Source: Silanimonas sp.
GTDB taxonomy: Bacteria; Pseudomonadota; Gammaproteobacteria; Xanthomonadales; Xanthomonadaceae
NCBI GenBank assembly: GCA_026005095.1
Contig: BPKK01000002.1
Location: 1-64,000 of the forward strand
DNA: 64,000 nt
Reading direction: 5' to 3'
Below, piece by piece: positions 29,840-39,531 of this stretch. Under the pieces are notes generated by a model. It was not told the DNA's origin, searched no databases, and was given only the letters and a program-made list of their open reading frames with translations. The stretch's first letter is position 1, and each line of letters starts with the position of its first letter. Both the position numbers and the translations under genes were made by a program.

Positions 29840-32800
29840 TCAGGCCTGCGCCAGGGCCGAGAGCCGGGCCAGGGCCGCGCTCACGGCCGGGGCAGGCAGG
29901 CTACCCAGGGCCTGCAGTTCGCCCCGGCCGAGCGCATCGGCGACCGCCTCGGCCCAGCTGCCCCCGGGGCGCAGGCGCGGGGGCGGCGCCCCGGGCGCCG
30001 CCTCCCACCCCACCCAGACATTGCGCCCGCTCTGCTTGCCCACGAACAGGGCGAGATCGGCCAGGGCCACCGCCTCGTCCCAGGGCAAGGAGGCGCTGCC
30101 GCCCCAGGGCAGGGCGAGCGCGCCGATGCAGCAGGTGCGGACGAGCCGGTGGCCGTCGGGCAGCTGGAAGGGCTGCTGGGCCACGGTGCGGCGCAGGCGC
30201 TCGGCGATCTCGGGCAGCTCCGCGCGCCGGGCATCGCGCACCACCACCAGGAACTCCTCGCCGCCCCAGCGCACCAGCAGGTCGGAGGCGCGGAACAGCT
30301 CGCGCAGGCGGCGGGCGAACTCCACCAGCACGGCATCGCCGGCGGCATGGCCATGCTGGTCGTTGATCTCCTTGAAGCGGTCGATGTCGACCAGCAGCAG
30401 CACCAGGTCGAGCGCCTCCGCGGCCGGCACCCGCTCGCGCAGGCGGGCATTGCGGGCCAGCTCCGCCGGCATCTCGGCGGCGAGGAAACGGCGGTTGCGC
30501 AGGCCGGTGAGCGGATCGGTGAGGCTGGCCTCCTCCAGCGCCCGGCTCTTCGCGGCCAGGGCCTCCGACGCCTCGCGCAGCTCCGCGGTACGCTGCGCCA
30601 CCCGCACTTCCAGCTGCTCCCTAGCCTCGAGCAGGCGGGCGGTGCGCCAGCGCACCAGCCACCAGACCAGGCCGGCGAGCAGCAGCAGGCCGCCGAGCCA
30701 GCTCGCCGGGTGCTGCCACCACAGGGGCGGTACCGTGAGGTAGAGCACGCGGGTCTCGCCCTGCCAAACCCCCGAGCGGTCGCTGGCCTCCACTTCCAGA
30801 CGCCAGTCGCCGGGAGCGAGGCGGCCGAAGCCGGCAAAGCGCTGCCCCGGTGCCAGCTCGCGCCAGGGCGCATCGGGATCGAGCCGGTAGCGGTAGCGGA
30901 TCAGCCGCCCGGCCACCAGGTCGGCACCGGCGAAGGCGATGCCCACGCTGTCGAAGCCCGCCGGCAGCTGGAGCCGCGTCTGGCTGGCACCGATCGGTTG
31001 GGGCTCGCCGTCCACCCAGAGCTGGGTCCAGCTGAGCGGCGGCGGGCGCACGTCCGGGGCGAACAGGTCGGGAGCCGCCAGCAGCAGCCCCTCGGTACCG
31101 CCGAACACGAAGCGGCCATCGCGTAACCGGGCATAGGAGCGAAACCAGCCGATGCCGATGTCCACGCCATCGGAAGGATAGAGCCGGTGCAGCGCGTCGC
31201 GGGCCGGATCGTAGACGAACCGCTGGGTCCAGATGCGGCCGCGGGCGTCGGCGAGCAGGTTGGCGCCGAAGGCTTCCTCGCCGAACCCGAGGCGGTGGCT
31301 CACCCGGTCCACCGTGAGCACATCGCCTTCCACCGCCACCACCCGCATCAAGCCATCGGCATCGATCCACCAGCCGCCGCGGCCATCGCGCCCCAGGCCC
31401 AGCACATTCCGCGAAGGCGGCGCCCGGCCGTCGGCCAGGCGCAGTTCCAGCGGCCGGAGCCGGCCGGAGCCGGCCTCGAGGCGGAATAGGCCGACGCTGG
31501 TGCCCACCCACCACTCGCCCTCGCGGTCGGCACGCTCGATGGCGTTCACCGTGCCGCCGGCCGCGCCGCCCCCTTCCTGCCGCATGCGCCGGAGCCGGCC
31601 CTCGGCATCGAGATGGAACAGGCCATCACCGGTGGCCACCCAGAGCCCGCCCTCGCCATCGGCCACCAGGCGCCGGGTGGTGGTGGCCTCGGGGAAGTCC
31701 TCGGCCAGCACCGGCCGCAGCTGCCTGGCCCCGGGCGGCCGGTGGAACAGCCCGCGGTCGGTGGCCAGCCACAGCCCGCCCCGGGCGTCCTCGAGCAGGG
31801 CCGAAGGCAGGCGCCCGGCCGGCTCCAGGGCCGGGCCCAGGCGCTCCACGATGCGCAGCCTGGGATCGAGACGCACCACGTCCTCATTCGCCACCCCGGC
31901 CCAGAGGCCGCCATCGCCGGCGGCGGCCAGGGCCACCACGCTCAGGCTGCGCAGCGGGGCATCGGCGGCAAGATCGATGCGTCGTGACTGCAGGGCGCGG
32001 TTCAGGGGATTGCTGCGCTGCAGCCCGCCGCCGAAGGTGCCCACCCACACCCAGCCCGCGCGGTCCCGCCACAGGGCGCGGATCTCGGCATTGGCCAGGC
32101 TGCGAGGGTCCTCCGGGCGGTGCCGATGGTGCGCCAGCCCCTGCCCTGTGGCGAGATCGAACACCTCGATGCCGCCGACATGGGCCAGCCACAACGTGCC
32201 ATCGCCGGGGGCCACCGCCGAGAGCAGCACCGATTCGGTGAGATGCCGGGCCTCCAGCCCACCACGGCCATCCGGCGCCAGCCGCACCGTGCCGGTGCGC
32301 TGCGCCCCGACCCAGAGGCTGCCATCGGGAGCGAGGAACAGGCCGCGGATGCGGTCGGCCTCCACCGGCCGCCCGGCGGCATCCACCAGCGCCACCGGCT
32401 CGGGCCGCGCATGGCCGGGCCCGAGCCGCGCCAGCCCGCGCCAGGTGCCGATCCACAGGCTGCCATCCGGCGCCGCCGCCAGGGCCGCGATGCGATCGTC
32501 GAGCAGGCCGTCATCGGCATCGTCGGCCGCCATCAGGCGCAGCATCGCCCCGTCGCGCCCCACGGCCAGCAAACCCTCGCCGGTGGTACCCAGCCAGACC
32601 CGGCCCTCGCCGTCCTCGGCCAGCGCCCGCAGGGCAGTGGCGATGCCGGGCCGCAGCCCGGTATGCACCACGCTGAAACGCCCGGTATCGGGATCGAGCA
32701 CCGAGGCGCCATCGGCCTCGGTGCCCACCCAGAGCCGGTTGCGCGAATCGACGAGCAGGGCGCGCACCAGATTGCCGCCCAGCCCCCCGGCCGCCGGCTC

Positions 32801-33073
32801 GCCGCGGCGGAAGCGCTGGAACTGCGCGCCGTCGTAGCGCACGAGCCCGTCCATGGTGCCGATCCAGAGCAGGCCGCCCTGATCCTCGGCCAGCGAAGTG
32901 ACCACGCCATCCGGCACGCTCACCGGGTCACCCACCCGTTCAAAGCTGGCGGAGATGGCGGGCGCACCCGGCAGCGCCGCCAAGGCCGGCGGCATGGCGG
33001 CGAACAACAGGAACAGGAGCACGGCGAGCGGGCCGCCCGCGTATCCCCGCCACCTGCCTTCCGCTGCCCTCAT
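29840..33073 (-). CDS. Propeller-sensor diguanylate cyclase
   Basis: 1077 residues: signal/anchor segment (about 11-33), a large periplasmic region of repeated two-component-regulator propeller units (LLWIGTMDGLVRYDG, RLWVGTEADG, RVWLGTTGEG, SLWIGTWRGL and more), a Y_Y_Y-type domain, one transmembrane helix (WLGGLLLLAGLVWWLV), a coiled coil with RVAQRTAELREASEALA, then a GGDEF domain. The active site is GGEEF (937-941), preceded by an RASD inhibitory site at the right spacing, so it should make c-di-GMP with product inhibition. The ATG at 33073 is chosen because the hydrophobic signal follows; the open frame upstream is not protein-like. Possible -10 TATGCT on this strand near 33113-33118. 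Confidence 0.9.
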   Translation of the reverse strand: MRAAEGRWRGYAGGPLAVLLFLLFAAMPPALAALPGAPAISASFERVGDPVSVPDGVVTSLAEDQGGLLWIGTMDGLVRYDGAQFQRFRRGEPAAGGLGGNLVRALLVDSRNRLWVGTEADGASVLDPDTGRFSVVHTGLRPGIATALRALAEDGEGRVWLGTTGEGLLAVGRDGAMLRLMAADDADDGLLDDRIAALAAAPDGSLWIGTWRGLARLGPGHARPEPVALVDAAGRPVEADRIRGLFLAPDGSLWVGAQRTGTVRLAPDGRGGLEARHLTESVLLSAVAPGDGTLWLAHVGGIEVFDLATGQGLAHHRHRPEDPRSLANAEIRALWRDRAGWVWVGTFGGGLQRSNPLNRALQSRRIDLAADAPLRSLSVVALAAAGDGGLWAGVANEDVVRLDPRLRIVERLGPALEPAGRLPSALLEDARGGLWLATDRGLFHRPPGARQLRPVLAEDFPEATTTRRLVADGEGGLWVATGDGLFHLDAEGRLRRMRQEGGGAAGGTVNAIERADREGEWWVGTSVGLFRLEAGSGRLRPLELRLADGRAPPSRNVLGLGRDGRGGWWIDADGLMRVVAVEGDVLTVDRVSHRLGFGEEAFGANLLADARGRIWTQRFVYDPARDALHRLYPSDGVDIGIGWFRSYARLRDGRFVFGGTEGLLLAAPDLFAPDVRPPPLSWTQLWVDGEPQPIGASQTRLQLPAGFDSVGIAFAGADLVAGRLIRYRYRLDPDAPWRELAPGQRFAGFGRLAPGDWRLEVEASDRSGVWQGETRVLYLTVPPLWWQHPASWLGGLLLLAGLVWWLVRWRTARLLEAREQLEVRVAQRTAELREASEALAAKSRALEEASLTDPLTGLRNRRFLAAEMPAELARNARLRERVPAAEALDLVLLLVDIDRFKEINDQHGHAAGDAVLVEFARRLRELFRASDLLVRWGGEEFLVVVRDARRAELPEIAERLRRTVAQQPFQLPDGHRLVRTCCIGALALPWGGSASLPWDEAVALADLALFVGKQSGRNVWVGWEAAPGAPPPRLRPGGSWAEAVADALGRGELQALGSLPAPAVSAALARLSALAQA

Positions 33074-33256
33074 CCGCGCGTCCTTCGGTGTGCCGGTCGG
33101 CCGGCCCGCCCAGCATAGCCGGAAGTGCGGAACCAACACGCCGGAGAAACGCAAGCCTGCCCAAGCCCGCGGCCCCATGGCACCCTGCGCGCCCCGCCAT
33201 GACGGCGGGCCATGAGCCGGGCCTCCGTCCCGGCCCCGATCCCAAGGAGGAACCCC

Positions 33257-33874
33257 ATGACCCGTACTTCTCTCGCCGCCCTGCTGGGCCTCGCCCTCGC
33301 CACCGCCCCGGCCGTCCAGGCCAAGGGCGAAGGCCTGTCCTACACCTACGTCGAAGGCCGCCTCGCCCACGTCCAGGTGGACGCGCTGGGCAGCAGCGAC
33401 CTCACGGTGAACGGCAAGGGCGGCGGCATCGCCGGCAGCCTGGCCTTCGGCCAGACCGGCCTGTTCGCCACCGCCAGCCACGACATCGCCGACAGCGACG
33501 CGGCCGATTTCGACCTCGACATGCGCCGCAGCAGCCTCGGCCTCGGCTACGCCCTCGCCATCGACGAGCGCCTGCACCTGGTGCTGGACGCCAAGGCCCT
33601 GCGCATCAAGGGCAAGGACGGCAGCGACTCGGTGCGCGAGGACGGCTGGCAGGCCAGCGTGGGCCTGCGCTCGATGCTCTCGCAAGACGTGGAGGCCTCG
33701 ATCAAGGCCGGCCTGATCGACGTCGATGGCCGCGACTGGGTGTTCTACGACCGCAATGCGATCGTCGAGCTGGGCGCCCGCTGGCACATCGACGGCATGT
33801 GGTCGGTGGGCCTGGATGCCGCCTTCACCCGCGACGAGCGCAATGCGATGCTGGGCCTGCGCGCCCAGTGGTAA
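33257..33874 (+). CDS. Small outer-membrane beta-barrel protein, paralogue of the first
   Basis: 205 residues with a signal peptide (LGLALATAPAVQA|KGEG) and alternating beta-strand pattern: LSYTYVEGRLAHVQV, GIAGSLAFGQTGLFATASHDIA, SLGLGYALAIDERLHLVLDAKA, WQASVGLRSMLS, and a final MLGLRAQW with an aromatic last residue. Probably an 8-stranded outer-membrane barrel; ligand unknown. The RBS AAGGAGGA (33244-33251) fixes the ATG at 33257. Divergent from the diguanylate cyclase gene, so the two may share a regulatory region. Followed by a strong hairpin. Confidence 0.8.
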   Translation: MTRTSLAALLGLALATAPAVQAKGEGLSYTYVEGRLAHVQVDALGSSDLTVNGKGGGIAGSLAFGQTGLFATASHDIADSDAADFDLDMRRSSLGLGYALAIDERLHLVLDAKALRIKGKDGSDSVREDGWQASVGLRSMLSQDVEASIKAGLIDVDGRDWVFYDRNAIVELGARWHIDGMWSVGLDAAFTRDERNAMLGLRAQW

Positions 33875-33898
33875 GCCCGGCCGCGCCCCGGCCATGAA

Positions 33899-33926
33899 GA
33901 ACGGGCGCCCGCGAGGGCGCCCGTTC
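33899..33926. terminator. Strong hairpin between barrel gene and tRNA-Arg
   Basis: A perfect 12-bp stem (33899-33910 with 33915-33926) with a 4-nt GCGA loop, 25 nt after the barrel stop and 21 nt past the tRNA 3' end on the other strand. Probably acts in both directions; T-tracts are weak. Confidence 0.7.
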
Positions 33927-33946
33927 TGCGTTCGGCGCTATGGAAT

Positions 33947-34023
33947 TGGCGCGCCCGGAGGGATTCGAACCCCCGACCAATGGCTTCGGAAGCCACTACT
34001 CTATCCGGCTGAGCTACGGGCGC
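33947..34023 (-). tRNA. tRNA-Arg (anticodon CCG)
   Basis: 77 nt including an encoded CCA end. The acceptor stem GCGCCCG pairs with CGGGCGC, the D arm contains AGCTCAGCCGGATAGAGT, the anticodon stem GTGGC/GCCAT holds the 7-nt loop TTCCGAA with anticodon CCG (Arg, codon CGG), and the T arm contains GGTTCGAATCC. G is the discriminator base. Confidence 0.96.
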
Positions 34024-34078
34024 GTGGTGTGCGGCGGCTGCCGGGCAGGCCCCGGCAGGCGCGCAAGTATAACGGAAC

Positions 34079-36028
34079 TCAGACCGGGGCCGCCCGGCGC
34101 GGTGCCACGCGGCCACGCTCACGCTCCTGGTACCAGTGGACGAAGGCCGGGCCGGGCAGCGGCTCCGACCACCAGCGGCCCTGGCCCGCCTCGCAGCCGA
34201 GGGCGGCGAGCCGCTGCACCTCGTCCTCCTGCTCGATGCCCTCGGCCACCGAGCGGATGCCCAAGCCCTCGGCAAGATGGGCGATGGCGCGCACGATGGC
34301 CTCGCCCTGCGGGCCGTCGGCCAGGCCGCGCACGAAGCGCTGGTCGATCTTCAGCGCCTGCACATCGAAACGCTGCAGATAGCCGAGGTTGGAATAGCCG
34401 GTGCCGAAATCGTCGATCGACAGACCCACGCCCATGGCCTGCAGGCGGGCGATGCAATCGCGCAGCGGCACGGCATCGCCGACCAGGCTGGATTCGGTGA
34501 GCTCGAGCAGCAGCTGGCTTGGCGGCAGGGCGGTGGCCGCCAGCACCCGGGCCACCACCGCATCGAGCGCCCCTTGCGCGAGCTGCAGCGGCGAGACGTT
34601 CACCGAGACGGTGAGCGGCGGCAGGCCGCGCGCCTCCCAGCGCCGCACCTGCCGGGCCGCCTCCTCCAGCGCCCAGGCGCCGAGGGCATGGATGAGCCCG
34701 CTGCGCTCGGCCAGCGGCACGAAGGCCGCAGGTGAGACCAGGCCACGCTCGGGGTGGCGCCAGCGCACCAGGGCCTCGACCCCGCCGACCTCCCCGCTGG
34801 CGAGCCGCACGATGGGCTGGTAGTGCAGCTCCAGCTCGCCGCGCTCGATGGCGGCGCGCAGCTCGGAGACGAGCCGCAGGTGCTCGCCCACATCGATGTC
34901 CACGTCCGGATCGGCGAAGCGGTAGGCATTCCGGCCTTCGGCCTTGGCCCGCGCCATCGCCGCCTCGGCACGGTTGAGCAGGGCCTCAAAGGCATCGCCG
35001 TCGCGCGGGAACTGGGCGATGCCGATCGAGCTGCGGCAGGTGATCGACAGCCCGTCGCGCTCGAAGGGCTCGGCAAGCCCGTCGAGCAGGCCCTGGGCGA
35101 AGCCGGCCAGCGCATCCACGTCCGGCAGTTCGGTGCTCACCACCACGAACTCGTCGGCGCCGAGCCGGCCCACGGTGTCGGTGTCGGCGGCCAGCACCCG
35201 CAGGCGCTCGGCCATGCGCTGCAGCACCGCGTCGCCCACCCCGTGGCCGAGCGAGTCGTTGACCCGGCGGAAATCGTCGAGATCCACCACCAGCAGGGCG
35301 AGCGGCGTGCCGTCGCGGCGGGCGCGGGCCGCCGCCTGGGCGAAGCGGTCCTGCACCAGCAGGCGGTTCGGCATGCCGGTCAGGGCATCGTGCTGGACCA
35401 GGAAGGCGAGCCGCGAGGCGCTGTCCTTGGCCCGCTCGCGCTCGGCCTCGGCGCGGCGGATGGCATCCCCCAGGTCGTTGGCGATGGTGCGGGCGATCAC
35501 CGCCACCAGCACCAGCAGCAAGGCACGGTTGAGGTAGCTGCCATAGCCGAGCTCCTGCACTTCGGGCTGGTACCAGCCTGCCAGCTCGCCCCAGAACAGC
35601 AGGCCGAGCGAGACCAGCATGGTGGCGAGCAGAGCCATCAGGGGCCGCGGGCTCACCGTCATCGCCGCCAGCAGGATGATCGCCGGGTAGGTGAGCACCA
35701 TCAGGTCGCGCAGGCCGGAGCGCATCCAGATCACCGCCGTGCAGGCCACGGTCAGGGTCCAGAGCACGGTGAGCAGCGACGCTTCGAAACGCCCGCGGCG
35801 CAACAGCTGCAAGGCGATGCCAAGCACCACCATGGCCCCGGCGCTGGTCAGCAGCACCGGCGGGCCGACATAGGCCATGTTGAGCAGGGCGAACAGGCCG
35901 AGGCAGACGAGCAGCAGCACGATCAGCTCGCGCAGCCGCCGCGCCTGCAGCTCGCGCAGCAGATCGGGACCGCGCGGCGGCTGGACGGGGGCTGGGGTCG
36001 GCGCGGGCGTCACGGGCCTTCTCGCCAT
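34079..36028 (-). CDS. Membrane GGDEF-EAL protein, likely phosphodiesterase
   Basis: 649 residues. The N-terminal part has about five to six transmembrane helices (about 35-185), then a short coiled linker, a GGDEF domain (about 205-372) and an EAL domain (about 385-640). The cyclase motif reads GADEF (290-294) instead of GGDEF and no RxxD site precedes it, so cyclase activity is doubtful and it may only bind GTP. The EAL domain is complete: EAL at 418-420, SVNVS, LELTESS, IDDFGTGYS, LKIDQRF and VAEGIE, so c-di-GMP hydrolysis is expected. It is 15 nt downstream of a small membrane protein gene on the same strand. Confidence 0.9.
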   Translation of the reverse strand: MARRPVTPAPTPAPVQPPRGPDLLRELQARRLRELIVLLLVCLGLFALLNMAYVGPPVLLTSAGAMVVLGIALQLLRRGRFEASLLTVLWTLTVACTAVIWMRSGLRDLMVLTYPAIILLAAMTVSPRPLMALLATMLVSLGLLFWGELAGWYQPEVQELGYGSYLNRALLLVLVAVIARTIANDLGDAIRRAEAERERAKDSASRLAFLVQHDALTGMPNRLLVQDRFAQAAARARRDGTPLALLVVDLDDFRRVNDSLGHGVGDAVLQRMAERLRVLAADTDTVGRLGADEFVVVSTELPDVDALAGFAQGLLDGLAEPFERDGLSITCRSSIGIAQFPRDGDAFEALLNRAEAAMARAKAEGRNAYRFADPDVDIDVGEHLRLVSELRAAIERGELELHYQPIVRLASGEVGGVEALVRWRHPERGLVSPAAFVPLAERSGLIHALGAWALEEAARQVRRWEARGLPPLTVSVNVSPLQLAQGALDAVVARVLAATALPPSQLLLELTESSLVGDAVPLRDCIARLQAMGVGLSIDDFGTGYSNLGYLQRFDVQALKIDQRFVRGLADGPQGEAIVRAIAHLAEGLGIRSVAEGIEQEDEVQRLAALGCEAGQGRWWSEPLPGPAFVHWYQERERGRVAPRRAAPV

Positions 36029-36043
36029 CCGCCGCCCATGGCC

Positions 36044-36289
36044 TCAGCGGCGGGGCGAGTACACCGCGGCATGGAGGCAGGCCATCAAGTTGACCAGTGC
36101 GCCACCGAAGGGGAAGAAGCCGAGCGTGAGGAGGAAGGTGACCGTCCACGCCACGCCGGCGAACACCAACCAGAACAGCGCCCAGAGCACCCGGCCCTGC
36201 ACCAGCTGGCCGAGACCCGGAATGAACAGGCTGCACAGGGCGGCGATCACGTTGCCGGCGCTGCCACGACCGGTGGAGGCATCACTCAT
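36044..36289 (-). CDS. Small two-helix membrane protein
   Basis: 81 residues with two hydrophobic segments: VIAALCSLFIPGLGQLVQG, of the kind found in TM2-like small membrane proteins (FxPGxGQL/HxxxG), and LFWLVFAGVAWTVTFLLTLGF, with a third weaker one near the C-terminus. Function unknown. It ends 15 nt before the GGDEF-EAL gene on the same strand and is probably co-transcribed. Confidence 0.75.
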   Translation of the reverse strand: MSDASTGRGSAGNVIAALCSLFIPGLGQLVQGRVLWALFWLVFAGVAWTVTFLLTLGFFPFGGALVNLMACLHAAVYSPRR

Positions 36290-36363
36290 GGGCGGGCTCC
36301 CTTGGAAATGCTGCCAGCCTGAAGGGCCGCGAGCACCGGCGCAAGGGCTGGCGCCACGATGGT

Positions 36364-37464
36364 TCAGGTCACCGTAGCGGCCCGGGCCGCCCCGCGCAGG
36401 GCCAGCAGGGCGTCGAGCTCGGCCAGCGCCAGCGCCACCAGGGCCGGATCGAGCTCGCGGCCGGACAGGGCCTCGAGGTGCCGGCGCAAGGCCTCACGGC
36501 CATCGCCGGCGCGGCCTTCCTCGGAGGCAAGGAAGGCATCGACCACATTGGCCACCGCCAGCAACCGGCCTTCCAGCGAGATGCCCGCGCCGCGCAGGCC
36601 GAGCGGGAAACCGCTGCCGTCCCAGCGCTCGTGGTGTTCCTTCGCCACCTGGGCGGCGAGCCGCCCCTCCTCGGTGGCGAGCCGGGCGAGCAGACCGGCC
36701 CCGACGCCGGGATGCGCCAGCACCGCCTGGCGCGCCTCGCCGGCGAGCTCGTCGTACTGCAGCAGGGCATTGCGCACGCCGGCCGGCAGGCCGAGCAGGC
36801 CGAGGTCGCGCAGCATCGAGGCATGGCGCAGGGCCTCGACGCGCACCGCCGGTAGCCCGGCCTTCGCGGCGAGGTGGGCGGCGATACCGGCCGTGGCCAC
36901 GGCATGCGGGAAGTACTCGGCGATCTTCTCGTCCACCACCCGGGCGAGCAGGTCGATCAGGCCGTGGAAGGCCTCCTCCACCACCGCGATGTCGCGGTAG
37001 GAACGGATGGCGCTGTGGGTCACGGTGCGCAGCTTTTGCGCCGAGAGCTCGGTCTTCTCGCGGTAGTCGTTGATGTCGTAGTCGCGGATGACATGGTCTT
37101 CCGGCAGGTGCCCGGGCTGGCCGGTGCGCACCACCAGGCGGGTCTTGTGGTTGCCCTGCTGCTCGCGCACGGCGCTGATCAGGCGCAGACCGGCGGTGGG
37201 GTCCTCCATCACCATGTCGATGAGCCCGAGGGCGATGTCGGGATGCGAGGCGAACAGGGCGATGCCCTCGTCGGCGCTGGCGGCTTCCAGCAAATCGAGC
37301 GGGCGGCCGTCGATCTTCAGCGCGCCGAGCGCGAGGCGGGTGATGGCGCGCACCGATTCGTCGTCGTCCACCACCGCCACCTTCCACGGCGGCAGCGGGG
37401 AGGCGGGAGAAGCGCCGGGCTCGGGCCCCTCGGGGGCAAAGATCAACTCGTCGCTGCTTTCCAC
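36364..37464 (-). CDS. DUF3369 response regulator with degenerate HD-GYP domain
   Basis: 366 residues. A receiver domain comes first (acidic pocket VVDDDES, phospho-acceptor Asp83 in LIDMVME, Lys137), then the DUF3369 segment with its usual DINDYREKTELSAQKL linker, then an HD-GYP-like domain. The HD-GYP domain keeps HHERWDGSGFP, but LHDIGK is replaced by LRDLGLL and the later LADVFDA region reads VANVVDA, so key metal ligands are missing and it is probably not a phosphodiesterase. Start: the GTG at 37464, 8 nt after GGAG, gives MESSDELIFAPEG, typical of the family; the longer ATG version at 37512 has no good RBS. No partner kinase nearby. Confidence 0.85.
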   Translation of the reverse strand: MESSDELIFAPEGPEPGASPASPLPPWKVAVVDDDESVRAITRLALGALKIDGRPLDLLEAASADEGIALFASHPDIALGLIDMVMEDPTAGLRLISAVREQQGNHKTRLVVRTGQPGHLPEDHVIRDYDINDYREKTELSAQKLRTVTHSAIRSYRDIAVVEEAFHGLIDLLARVVDEKIAEYFPHAVATAGIAAHLAAKAGLPAVRVEALRHASMLRDLGLLGLPAGVRNALLQYDELAGEARQAVLAHPGVGAGLLARLATEEGRLAAQVAKEHHERWDGSGFPLGLRGAGISLEGRLLAVANVVDAFLASEEGRAGDGREALRRHLEALSGRELDPALVALALAELDALLALRGAARAATVT

Positions 37465-37496
37465 GGCGGGGGCTCCGTGTCTCCATTCCTCCCGAG

Positions 37497-37524
37497 CATG
37501 CCATGGCCGCAATGGCCCGGCATG
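37497..37524. other. Imperfect hairpin between mnmG and the DUF3369 gene
   Basis: CATGCC (37497-37502) pairs with GGCATG (37519-37524), with an inner GGCC/GGCC pairing. Could be a weak terminator for mnmG or part of the response regulator leader. Confidence 0.3.
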
Positions 37525-37550
37525 AGCAGTTCAGCAAATTTTGACGTCGC

Positions 37551-39434
<1,884 letters not shown>

Positions 39435-39502
39435 GGCAAGGGCCGCAGGGGCGCGGCAGGCAGGGGATCAGGGGCGGACATTGTGCCGCGGCGGGGCTGA
39501 AC

Positions 39503-39520
39503 CGGTGGCGGCGGCCACCG
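39503..39520. other. Short hairpin between hrpB and mnmG
   Basis: A 7-bp stem (39503-39509 with 39514-39520) and 4-nt loop about 12 nt past the hrpB stop. No T-run; terminator function is uncertain. Confidence 0.3.
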
Positions 39521-39531
39521 CAAGCCGCGGC

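Noticed and set aside
33074-33895. N-terminal extension of the propeller cyclase
   Set aside because: It would lie opposite the barrel gene and precede the signal segment; no homology-like sequence.
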